This document shows positions 20,402-30,200 of a stretch of DNA of 64,000 nt, one piece after another (the stretch's first letter is position 1; the number at the start of each line of letters is the position of its first letter). The position numbers were made by a program, and so were the translations under genes. This stretch comes from Eukaryota sp. TZLM1-RC. Its lineage: Eukaryota > Metamonada: BaSk clade. Location: assembly GCA_040285825.1 (NCBI GenBank), contig JAUPSS010000002.1:1984001-2048000 (forward strand). Direction: 5' to 3'. A model generated the notes under the pieces. The model had not been told where the DNA came from. It made no database searches and was given only the letters and a program-made list of their open reading frames with translations.

Positions 20402-22288
20402 TTAATTTGTAGCAAATCCTGATCTAAGGGCCTCTTTAACTGTATTAATAATAGAATAACTAGAAGCACTGATATCTATTTGATTACCCATTAAGGTGAC
20501 AGACGCTTCAACTTGGGTTAGTTTAATGCGTGTTCCATTAGGAGTTGTCGTTGTATTTTTAAGTGCATTTGACACCAGTTTCGCGTTTTCCAACAATGTC
20601 TGAAGTTTTTTGATTGACACAGAACCAATCAAAATTGATGGAGTTGCCCTTTTAGCCACATCACTACCCACATCTATTTCATTTCCCAACACCAAGGATT
20701 CACAAACATTAGAAGACTTTACATTTCCGGAAAACAAACCCACATGAGAACCCTCATCTACTTGATCCAAATGAAACGTTCCAAGGGCCTCTGCGGAGAG
20801 AGAAGCCGAATCAAAGAGTTTTGGGTTTAAGGTGAAAGAAAAGGTTTGGTATTGACCCACGGCATAACGATCTTTGAAGGCATTCACTTCATCTCTGTTT
20901 GGTAAGGTGAGGAAGTTGCCAAGAGGTCCAGCTCCAATCATTTTTGATTGACTTTTTTTGACCAAACGTTCAAAAATGCCAAGAAATTGACCTGGTCCGA
21001 ATGAATAAAGCATGGGATAATAATAATGTTGAACCTCTGAAAAAACTTCATTAGCAGCGACATCAAACTTCACAACTGTGTCGGCTTTTGCTTGAGCCTT
21101 TGGGTCTACGAAGATACCAATATATTTACCGAGTTTTTTTAATTCAAAACCATTAAATTCTGGGTCATCGAAAAGTCTACCTCCACCAAGAATGATAGAC
21201 CCCGGGGAGAACATTTCCTGGAAAACACTAGATTTAAAGGACCTTGCACAATAAACTGTTCGTTTTCTCTTTAATTGTTTTAGAAACTGACTCTTTTCCG
21301 TAACAGTAACAGGGATGATTGCTGATTTTGTAGAAAATTCCATTTTACTCTTAACCAAGATTTGATCAGGTGAATTACTAAAAGCTGCTTGTTGGTGGAC
21401 ACATGACAAGTACTGAGGAGAAGTTGCTATTAAAGGATAGATATCAGGTGCTTCCTTTCCAATAATGAAAAATTTAACTTCAGAACCAACCTTAGAATTA
21501 ATGCCGGTTAAAACAGAGAGGACAGCAGTGGTATCGGTGACGTCAGCGGAGATGAATACATTTTTGCCTGCGTCAAGGTGAGAAGTGCAACAAGTGACCA
21601 AATCATCAGTCAAATCACTGAAGTAACGTTCTAGTGAAACAGAGGGGTCGGCTAAGTGGTCAATGCTATCTGAGGTAGGCAGAGGTGGTGGGTTAGCAAA
21701 GATGAAGGAAAATGAAGAAGGAAAAGAGGCATAGAGAGGGTCGTTTTCCGGCATATCAAACACCGAAGGAAGGGGAAGAGGATGAGGGATATCAGGAGAG
21801 GAAAGAGAGGTGACAAGTAGAGCAGAATAGGTGGAATAAGAAAGAGTAAATAACGAAGAGCCTAGACCAGATCCATTGGGAAAAGGGACCGCATAAAGGG
21901 TGTCAGAAGAGCGGTTGGTGGTTGAGGAGTAGCTTAACTGTGAGAGGGGAACGCGTTCACCAAATGTTGCAACAGTTATACAGGACTGTACTCGTTTTGG
22001 AAAAGTTTTGATGATGGATTCAAGTTCACAATAGACAGGGTGTGTAAGGACTATTTGAGCAGTGAAAAAAGGATCATTGACAAGGAAAGGTAAAGCATCG
22101 GCATGTGTAGAACAGGAAATAAGAACAGCATCAACTTCACAAATTTGAATTAATGATAAGAAGCATGAGCGATCTGAAAAAGGGACACCAGGATGAAACG
22201 GTTCTAGTCCTATATCCAACAGGATCTTTGTATCTGCAACAGTGACTAAAGAACAATAGGTACCCAGAGAGGTGATTGAGATATCCAT
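20402..22288 (-). CDS. Inactive metallo-beta-lactamase/beta-CASP protein, CPSF2- or IntS9-like
   Basis: 628 codons, ATG 22286-22288, stop TAA. The N-terminus has the MBL-fold start (SLVTVADTKILLDIGLEPF at about 13-31) and VDAVLISCSTHADALPFLV at about 53-71, where active enzymes carry SHxHxDHxG; the metal ligands are lost. A beta-CASP-like region follows (DAGKNVFISADVTDTTAVLSVLTG; YYYPMLYSFGPGQFLG). Inactive MBL/beta-CASP proteins of this size are CPSF2 (mRNA 3' processing) and Integrator subunit 9 (snRNA 3' processing), each paired with an active partner. I cannot separate the two from sequence alone. Retroelement debris begins within 20 bp upstream of the ATG. Confidence 0.6.
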   Translation of the reverse strand: MDISITSLGTYCSLVTVADTKILLDIGLEPFHPGVPFSDRSCFLSLIQICEVDAVLISCSTHADALPFLVNDPFFTAQIVLTHPVYCELESIIKTFPKRVQSCITVATFGERVPLSQLSYSSTTNRSSDTLYAVPFPNGSGLGSSLFTLSYSTYSALLVTSLSSPDIPHPLPLPSVFDMPENDPLYASFPSSFSFIFANPPPLPTSDSIDHLADPSVSLERYFSDLTDDLVTCCTSHLDAGKNVFISADVTDTTAVLSVLTGINSKVGSEVKFFIIGKEAPDIYPLIATSPQYLSCVHQQAAFSNSPDQILVKSKMEFSTKSAIIPVTVTEKSQFLKQLKRKRTVYCARSFKSSVFQEMFSPGSIILGGGRLFDDPEFNGFELKKLGKYIGIFVDPKAQAKADTVVKFDVAANEVFSEVQHYYYPMLYSFGPGQFLGIFERLVKKSQSKMIGAGPLGNFLTLPNRDEVNAFKDRYAVGQYQTFSFTLNPKLFDSASLSAEALGTFHLDQVDEGSHVGLFSGNVKSSNVCESLVLGNEIDVGSDVAKRATPSILIGSVSIKKLQTLLENAKLVSNALKNTTTTPNGTRIKLTQVEASVTLMGNQIDISASSYSIINTVKEALRSGFATN

Positions 22289-22299
22289 CGTTGAACTAT

Positions 22300-24612
22300 T
22301 AGATTTTTTTATGATTAATTTTATGTGGAAACTGCAGTTTGATCAAATTCCTTTGAATGAATCACATCCTTTATTAATTTCTCTCGAGAACATGGTGCAG
22401 GAACTACCTATTGATGTGTGGAATAACTGTTTTCCTTCAAGTTTGCCTTCTGTACCTTCGAGATCTTTGTCCAATCTTCATCTTGCTGTTGTGAAATTAC
22501 AGAAGTCTGTTTCCATTGGTTTTGAAGACCTGGACTTCTCTAAACGACTTAGTGTGACTAAGATTATTAATCCCGTCCTTGCTGCTTTTTTATCAGACAT
22601 CCAGAATTGCACTAGCTTAATATTTCAGCAACAAACTTTGAATAAACTTTGACCTGCTTTCTTCTTCAGGTGTTAAACAAGGTCCTTTTTTCTTTTGTCT
22701 GGCAATTCATCCATTAATGTGCGAATTAAAAGAAAAATTCCCAGAAATCGATATTGTAGCATATATGGATGGCATTTCTGTAATTGCTCCTATTACAATT
22801 CTGAAACAAATAGCAACTTTTATTCAACAGCGTTATGAAGATATTGGTCTCTCATTGAATATCTGCAAATTTTTGATTATTGGCCATGAACCAATTGATT
22901 TTTTCATTAATGATTTCAATGATCAGTCTGGTTTTCGTTTTTTGGGTTGTTATCTCGGAAATTTTGGAGAAGTCAAATGCCAACTTTTGACTCTGTTGAC
23001 TCAATTTGGAAATGAATTAGAATCAATAGAAAATTTTAATATTGTGAAACATTTGAAATTCTTTTTCCTAAAAATTTGTTATTCTGGAAAATTTACTCAT
23101 ATGTTGAGATCAACATAACCATCAATTTCTTTGGAGTTTTGTCGAATTTTTAATGAACAAAGAACCAATTTTTTAGCAAAATTATTGGAAATTGATGCAT
23201 CTCAATTTCGAAGCCACATTTTTTGTGGTACAAATTTTGGTGGTGTTGATTTTCATAAATCAAGCTACCTTTGTAAAGCTTCCTCTATTGGAGGTGGTAA
23301 AAATTTTATTTATGAATTTATGAATCGTTTTCCTGAAAAAAAGTGATCTCATTGAAAATTGTGACAGCTCTTATCTGATTTTTTTGCAACAGGAAATTGA
23401 AACTCTGTCACCCAATATTTGGTCTAAATGTTTCCCCTCTGATATTGTGGAACTTCCTCCAAGAAGCTTGCTCTCCTTTCCACTGACTTTTGCAAAATTG
23501 CAGAAAAAATCTTGAAAGTTTTAGAAAACTTGGATTATATTGTACGTCTTAGCATGGCTAAAAAAATCCCGTTTTTGCAAACTTTTTGATTGATCTTGAA
23601 GACAGTTGCTCAAGTTGCCTACTCTCCCAAATTCCCAACTTTTATGGCCTTCTACTTAATGATCACCAATGGACCACTGCAATGAGAATGAGATGTTTTC
23701 TGAGATGTTTCGTGATCAATTATATGCCATGTGCAAAAGTTTCAATATAGAGGCATTTATTGAGCCATTAGTACGTAAGCTGTCCTTAGATCAAACTGAT
23801 GATTCCTTTGGTAAAAGAAGAGCAGATTTAGTAGCTCCAGGGATCGATGGTGTTCTCAATGTTGTAGATGTTGTCTCAGTTGATGTTTGCAAAAATTCTG
23901 CTGCTCGTTTAGGGTATTCCGCTGATTCGCCGTTATCTAACGCCGAAAAAAAGAAGATAAAAAAATATGAAGAACCTTTGGCACAGTTAGGTAGAGTGGA
24001 ACATGTGAAATATCAGTTTGTGCCGTTTGCAATTTCTCTTTTTGGCAATATTGGACCTTCAGGGTTGCACTTTTTTGCAAATTTCAAAAAAGTGTTACTG
24101 AATAGGTCTGGTAAAACAATGAATTCCACTTTCTGGTTAAATAGAATTGTTTTTTTGCATTTTCAAGTCTATTTCAACAATGATTTCAAAGGCACTTTTA
24201 GCTAGTGGTGTAGAATATGAACGTAATGCTGTGAGTAGGTTTAGTAATAGTGAAGCTTGTTTGGAGGATATTGAATTCTAGATAGATTCGTTTTATTTCA
24301 ATAAATATTCCAGTTAGTTAAAAGAAATATTTCAGCAACCATGGCCATTTGGTCTTCGCTTAACAAATGAAGCTTGGAAACAAAACATGCGTTTGAGATT
24401 AGGGCTGTATCCAAGTGGTCTTTTGGATAATTCTGTTTGTATTTGTAACGAAAAGCCGACTGTCAATTTCCATCATATTGTAAGTTGTAAGAAATTTCTT
24501 CAATATCGGTCAGTTCTTCATAATGCCGTTGGTGATGTGACATATGAGATGTTTAAGTGTTACAATTTTAGTTGCAAGTTTAATCAAGCGTACTATTTGT
24601 CAAGATGTTGAA
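22300..24612 (+). mobile_element. Family D RLE retrotransposon remnant, split by family C
   Basis: Plus-strand blocks 22300-22632 and 24340-24612. The left block has LPIDVWNNCFPSSLPSVPSRSLSNLHLAVVKLQ and FEDLDFSKRLSVTK, the segment just before the knuckle. The right block continues with FQQPWPFGLRLTNEAWKQNMRLRLGLYP, the knuckle CICNEKPTVNFHHIVSC, and FLQYRSVLHNAVGD, then ends in a stop. The two are separated only by the family C insert and share AATATTTCAGCAAC at the break. Family D is clearly distinct from A, B and C in sequence. Confidence 0.75.
22633..24325 (+). mobile_element. Family C RLE retrotransposon insert with reverse transcriptase remnant
   Basis: It starts at the reverse transcriptase motif SSGVKQG (part of the next codons deleted) and continues through FCLAIHPLM, the catalytic box YMDG at 22762-22773 (YMDD mutated), FRFLGCYLGNFGEV and HLKFFFLKICYSGKF. 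The middle domain follows (GGVDFHKSSYLCKASSIGGGKNF). The zinc-knuckle region is deleted around 23690. The RLE is KRRADLVAPGIDGVLNVVDVVSVDVC...KYEEPLAQLGRVEHVKYQFVPFAISLFGNIGPSG to about 24280. Several frameshifts. The 3' tail ends CAATAAATATTCCAGTTA. It is flanked by a perfect 14-bp duplication at 22619-22632 and 24326-24339. Confidence 0.85.
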
Positions 24613-24892
24613 TAATTAATTTAAAACTAAATGGTTATAAAATAAATAGGAACTTATAAGTGCCATAAGGAACATATAAGTGCCATACGTTGTAGATTGA
24701 TCAAGCAGATACTGGTGGTTTACTTGGAAAAATGAGTCTATTTATTTTGGCTCTCCAATTCGTGCCTAAACTTCCGAAACTTTCATCAGCCTGAGAGCTT
24801 TATAGTAGCAAACCTCGCAAACTTCGCAAATTACTACTAACATTTATGAATTAAACTTAGCAATCTACTGACCTGTTTCTCAGTTACATATA
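24613..24892. other. Upstream region of the small acidic ORF
   Basis: 280 AT-rich bases. A near-repeat, GAACTTATAAGTGCCATA / GAACATATAAGTGCCATA, occurs twice in succession at about 24650-24687. Otherwise nothing is recognised. Confidence 0.4.
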
Positions 24893-25150
24893 ATGCCTAT
24901 ATTGAAAAGTGATTTAATATTTGAAAGTCCAATTGCAATGCTCTCCTCAGACTCTGAGCATGAAGCAATTACTCCATCAGCTATTACAAACTCACCATCA
25001 TCTGTGATTGTTGAACCAGGAACACCCTTATGGGGTTCTGATCAAAATGTAATTGATTCACCTCAATTCTTTATTGTACATTTTCATACAGGGGGAGATT
25101 GGGAGGATGAATATGAAGCAGTGGATCCTGATGTTTTCTTTGGTACTTAA
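24893..25150 (+). CDS. Small acidic hypothetical protein
   Basis: 85 codons from ATG 24893 to TAA 25148-25150. The product is acidic and rich in Ser, Pro and Thr (SSDSEHEAITPSAITNSPSS), ending GGDWEDEYEAVDPDVFFGT. There is no signal peptide or membrane segment. Composition and a clean ATG-to-stop frame between two spacers suggest a real gene or a terminal exon. No family is recognised. Confidence 0.4.
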   Translation: MPILKSDLIFESPIAMLSSDSEHEAITPSAITNSPSSVIVEPGTPLWGSDQNVIDSPQFFIVHFHTGGDWEDEYEAVDPDVFFGT

Positions 25151-25351
25151 TAATTTATCAATGAGATTTTTCAGTTTGAACATCATGAGTATTGGTGTTT
25201 AAAAAGTGGTATAATGTTAAAGAGTTCTTTAATAAAATATTGTATTCAAATCTTAAATCTACTGAACCTTCTAAAGATATATTACCATATTAATACAAAG
25301 ATAATAAAACCAACAACCAGCAGTCATATTACACAGTAAACTTACATTGAA

Positions 25352-26160
25352 ATGACATCTTTCTGGAAACAATTCTATCAATTGCAAAAAGAAATTGAAA
25401 AAAACGACAACAACAAAGGATGGATTTAAACAGCAGTATAATTAATCGAATGACTGAAAGAACAATTAGTTTATTACAAGGTGAAGTATTTCAAGAAATC
25501 AATATTCCCCACGAAATTGATTACTCGTTGAACAAACATAAGAATGAACAAAAACTAAACCTGTAGCAGAATAGCAGAAAGGGAAGCAACTTTATCCCAA
25601 TTCAATTCCAAAAGCTGCAGGTTTGATGGATTTATGGAGTAAATTAAACTAAAGAATTTTGTGAATAGTATTGTTGGTGAAGTCTATCATCAAAAAATAT
25701 TTAGGAAACTAAGATGGTGGACTGAGATTAATCGCACAAGATCTGAGGCGAAGATGATCCAGAGATTCAAATCAGTAATTGGTGATCCCAACCAAGTAGT
25801 TATTGGAATCGGAGACTGGGAACAACCAAAACACATGAAATTCAAAGAACCTACCAAAGGAAAAGATTTGAGCATTTTATTTAAAAAGGCTGGCTATAAG
25901 GTCTTTTTGATTGATGAGTTTCGAACCAGTTGCTGTTGTTTCAACTGTAAGAAAGCTCAGAAGACAGTTGAAACATTCCGGTGGTGCAGAAATCCTAGGC
26001 CATGGAAGAAACATGAGTCTATTCGCCACGGGCTTACCATGTGGTAAACATTCGAAAGTTTGTGGAATAGAAATCGAAACGCTTCGCTGATGGTTCAAAG
26101 CAAAAAGTATCAGGAAGAAAATCTTCCACTTCTCAAAAACTCAGTCCCTCCACATCGGTG
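25352..26160 (+). pseudogene. Fanzor nuclease pseudogene
   Basis: The clearest frame, 25661-26047, carries the TnpB/Fanzor core VVIGIGDWEQPKHMKF.EPTKGKDLSILFKKAGYKVFLIDEFRTS, i.e. the RuvC-II region with catalytic Glu in DEFRTS, followed by a cysteine-rich ribbon (CCCFNCKK). A frame change near 26045 leads to SLWNRNRNASLMVQS, the RuvC-III equivalent, where the expected NRDxN aspartate is lost. The 5' part (25352-25660) is broken by several stops. It ends within about 50-100 bp of the UBE2Q-like ATG, on the same strand. Confidence 0.7.
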
Positions 26161-26204
26161 TAAAAAGGACACTTATTTCATTGTTACAGACATCATCTGT
26201 CAGA

Positions 26205-26864
26205 ATGAGCGACACTAATTTTGAAGATTTTGAAGATTTTGAAGAGTTTGAACAAGAACAGGACTTTTCTGATGATGATTACTTACCATTTGTAAGACCA
26301 ACTCCTCAAAAACAGGAAGAAGTCGATTTACGACATCCCCCAGCTCCTATACCGAAACAGAGTTCACACATGGCAACCAGAAGGCTTATGACAGACTTGA
26401 TGGAAATTCAGCGATGTCCTGTTGCAAAAAAGCTGTTTTCTGTGACTCCCCACCCAGATGATTTCTATGTATGGGATGCCAAGCTTTTCGGTTACGATGA
26501 GTCAGACCAACCATTGTTTGGTGACTTGAAGAAGTTTTGTTATGACGCTATTACATTGGAAATCAGATTTTGTGACCAGTTTCCTTCCTTACCTCCATTC
26601 ATTCGAGTAGTGAGTCCCATCTTTGAGTTTAGGACAGGGCATGTTGTTCTTGGAGGAGGTGTGTGTCATCAAGCCCTGAGTACAGACAACTGGAGTCCCG
26701 CACTCACGGTACACACGTTGCTTAATGATATCAGGATCAATCTGGTGATCGGGAATGCCAGATTAAGCAGTAACCAAGACCTTCATCAATATTCATTATC
26801 TGCCGCAACCAGTAGTTATACAAGAGCAATGTCTGTGCATGGTTGGAAGGCTAAACGGCTTTGA
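26205..26864 (+). CDS. UBE2Q-like ubiquitin-conjugating enzyme (E2)
   Basis: I start at the ATG at 26205 (the upstream frame has only a non-ATG start), giving 219 residues. The N-terminus is acidic (DFEDFEEFEQEQDFSDDD). The UBC fold runs from about 57 (RRLMTDLMEIQR). The UBE2Q-type features are DDFYVWDAKLFGYD, FPSLPPFIRVVSPIF and the active-site segment VVLGGGVCHQALSTDNWSPALTV, with catalytic Cys154. UBE2Q enzymes keep this GGGxxC..LLT..GW signature instead of the usual HPN motif. It would transfer ubiquitin from E1 to substrates or E3s in the cytosol or nucleus. Single exon; convergent with the gene at 27298. Confidence 0.85.
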   Translation: MSDTNFEDFEDFEEFEQEQDFSDDDYLPFVRPTPQKQEEVDLRHPPAPIPKQSSHMATRRLMTDLMEIQRCPVAKKLFSVTPHPDDFYVWDAKLFGYDESDQPLFGDLKKFCYDAITLEIRFCDQFPSLPPFIRVVSPIFEFRTGHVVLGGGVCHQALSTDNWSPALTVHTLLNDIRINLVIGNARLSSNQDLHQYSLSAATSSYTRAMSVHGWKAKRL

Positions 26865-27297
26865 TTTTGGTGTAGAGAATTCAGTATAAAAAAGGTAAAA
26901 CTTTTAATAAAACAAGAAAAATAAGTGATTATAATGTTTTTAGTATTGTCAAATTGATCCAAGTCATTTTGTTGAGCAATTATCAGAAATTTATTTCACT
27001 GGTTTTATTTGATGTATTAGTTGCTGTATTAGACATTATTAAGATATGCTATTTCTTTGCCAAAAGGTGACAAATATTTTTATTGAAATGATTTAATTAA
27101 TTTATCCCTCAATTGTGATCATATTGTGCTAGAAGTTCTAGCCTAGAACGATTCGTTGCGCCATTAATGACAATATGTTCATCAAAATCACGGAAAATGT
27201 AATTACTAGATTTATTGTTTTCCTTCAAATAAATGATATTGAAATTACATAATCTGAAGCTAATCATTTGAACCAAGAGAAACTTTGACCAAAAACA
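26865..27297. other. Convergent intergenic region
   Basis: 433 AT-rich bases between two converging 3' ends. AATAAA-like signals occur near 26906. No gene or mobile element is recognised. Confidence 0.5.
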
Positions 27298-30200
27298 CTA
27301 CTCTGATTCAGAGCCAGATTGACTAAATTTTGGTTGAATAGGTTTCAAAAAGACTAAAAGTTCATTATCAGTAGCCACTGGAACAGCATTGACCACAGTA
27401 GCTTCAACAATTTGTAAACTACTAATTTTCACCTCAACTACATTTCTAGCACAACTTAATTGACTGAGTGAATGGTTTGGGAAGAGAGTGTTAACAGATG
27501 ATCCACGAACTACACCCTCAGGCTGGTTTTGGCCTAACTTGTACTCAGTAATACTACAACTTGCCTTATCAAGAAGAACATACCACAAACCAGATTCTTT
27601 AACAATAGATTTGGACACGATATCAAGGGTTTTAATTCGATTCTCCATTTGAGTGTATTCAGTGTAATCTTTGATATAAGCACAAAAATGTCGACTGCCA
27701 TCAGCCAGTTTGATTTCGGAAAGAGTCAAAAGCGCCGGGAAAAAGGTTCCATCACTCTTGACACCCGTAACAAGTCTACCAGAACCAATAACTTTCTTCC
27801 TGCCTGTAGTTAAATAGTTGTTCATGTACTGATGGTGAACCTTAGCATGCTCCTCTGGCATCAACAGTGTTACATTTTCCCCAATGACTTCACTGGCTGG
27901 ATAACCAAAGATTTTCTCTGCGGCTTCATTAAAGCTCTCAATCACCCCTGTTTCGGTTGATGTGATGATAGCATCAGAAGCCAAGCTGAGAATAGAATTG
28001 GTCCTCGATTCGTTATCTTTTAGCAGCCTATCAGTATCCACTTCCTCGAGTTCGTCTGTGGAATTCAACAAGCTTTTAAGCAGAGGGACGGCTTCTATAA
28101 CAGAGTCTGGAATGGTTTTTAAAAGCGATATCGTATCATGACTTTCTTTTTCAATAGTAGAAACTAGAGAAGAGTAAATGACAAACCTTACAACTAACAA
28201 TGTGAACAACAAAACAGCTAGGGATACTCCAAAGGCTACTGGAACTCTGGTGATGATGGATAGACTGTTGTTATGAATAATATAAGATAAGACATAGAAA
28301 GCTGGACGAACGGCTGATTCATAGGTCACAAATAATAGTTCAAAAAGGTCATCTTCCGTGGACTTTGTTTGACTTTCCTCTGAATAGTCCCAAATAAGGT
28401 TCAAAAAACGCGTGATCAAGTCATCAATTCCATTAGAATTAAAATCTTCCAAAGAGAGATCATCATCATTACAATCAATTGCACCATTTAGATTGAAACA
28501 AAAAGCATTGAAAAATAAATCATCAATAATATACGATCTCCCAATTAAGGAATATTTAAACTTGAGCTTGGAGAAGAGCTCAAGTGACAAGTTGACATGA
28601 TCAAAAATTTCGTTCTTGACCTCAGACATGTTGTTATTTGAATATTTCCGGTCAAAAACTTTCTGAACTGTTGTGTCGATACTGGCCATTGTCTCCCATA
28701 GCAAAGAAATCTCGGCCAATTGATACGAATCATCAAACAATAGTAAAAATACAAAACCAAATATCAAAATCAAAGTAAACAAAATGACCATGACCCCTGC
28801 CCAAGAAGTTCTGTGTTGACTGACCAAGACTTTTCTTTCACTTTCTCTTGCTGCTGACGTCATGACAACTGGTGCAGTCCTCTTCTGGACAGGTTTCTTT
28901 TCCTTCTTCTTACCTTCAGCCTCTTGAAGTTCTGAATCACTTATATCATCTCCACTGTTCATCACCTCCTCCTCCTCAGATTCTTGATCCAAAGACCGGG
29001 CGAGTTTGGCGACATAGATCTTGGGGATAGCATAGAAGATATTCAAGATTCTTTTCTTGGCCACAGTAATTTTTTGAATTGAGGGTTTAATTACTAAAAA
29101 AGAAATCAATAACGTAGAAATTGCCGCTAAAACAAAGAAAAACAAGTAAATTAATGCAATTCTTGATAAATAATTGTAATAAAAAACACCAAATTCTTGA
29201 ATAGCTTCAACTACATACCTACCCAGACTTTCAAAATTATTAATGATTAATTCTGGGAAATAAGAATTAAATTCTGAATTAAATTCAGTTTGACCAGATT
29301 TGACAGCAACCCCAGCCATAATAAAGCTATTAAAACTGTCTAAAAGGAAACTGCTTCGATTGAATTTCCCATCATAAAATTTGATTTCCAAATCATTCCA
29401 AACAGAAGACTCAGATCCAATTTTGGAATTTTGAAAATAAAAAACATCAAAAATTCGTTCACGAAGTCCCTCCAAACTTAATTGAAAAGCCTGATTCAAA
29501 GTCAGCACTTCTCCATCACTAGGAAAAACATTAATCTTGTCTAAATCTAATGGCAAAGCAAGACTCTTCACATTTCGGGTCACAGCTTCACTAAATAAAG
29601 CAATTCTTGAGGTCAACGCGCTTGCCTCCGCTCCTGAATTCGTAATGTCAACTATATCAATGAGTTGTGATGTTGAAAATAAGGAATATACAAAGCAAGA
29701 AGTGATAATAACAATCAGAATAACAAAGATTCTGAAAAGACTTTTGCTGACTTTTACTTCCTTTATGACCTGTTTATTGTTATCTTGATCTTGCTCATCA
29801 ATATCAAAAGAAGAAATGGACAACGATAGATTTGTCCCTGTCGCGGTTCCTGTGTGCTCAGACTTTTCTTGACTATTATGACCATCCACGTCATCAGCAC
29901 GTGACAAATAATAGCTACTTCTTCCTTCCTCTTTCTTGATGTCATGTAGATAGGTGGCGTAGGTTCTTAACGCTTGAACGTTAGACGGGAATCTTGTTAG
30001 TAATCTGCTGAAGGCAGCGTCAGCTTTTGATTGGTTTTGGGAAATTTTACGCATTTGGGCCAAAAGAGAGTCGGGGTCAGGCACGTCATCTAGCAAAATA
30101 CTCCAAAAATTCGAAATTGTACGTTGGCAATCAATAGTTTTTCGCCTTGCACTTCTGAAAAGCCTGTTGAATTCAAGAATCACGTCACCTGAAAGTTCAT

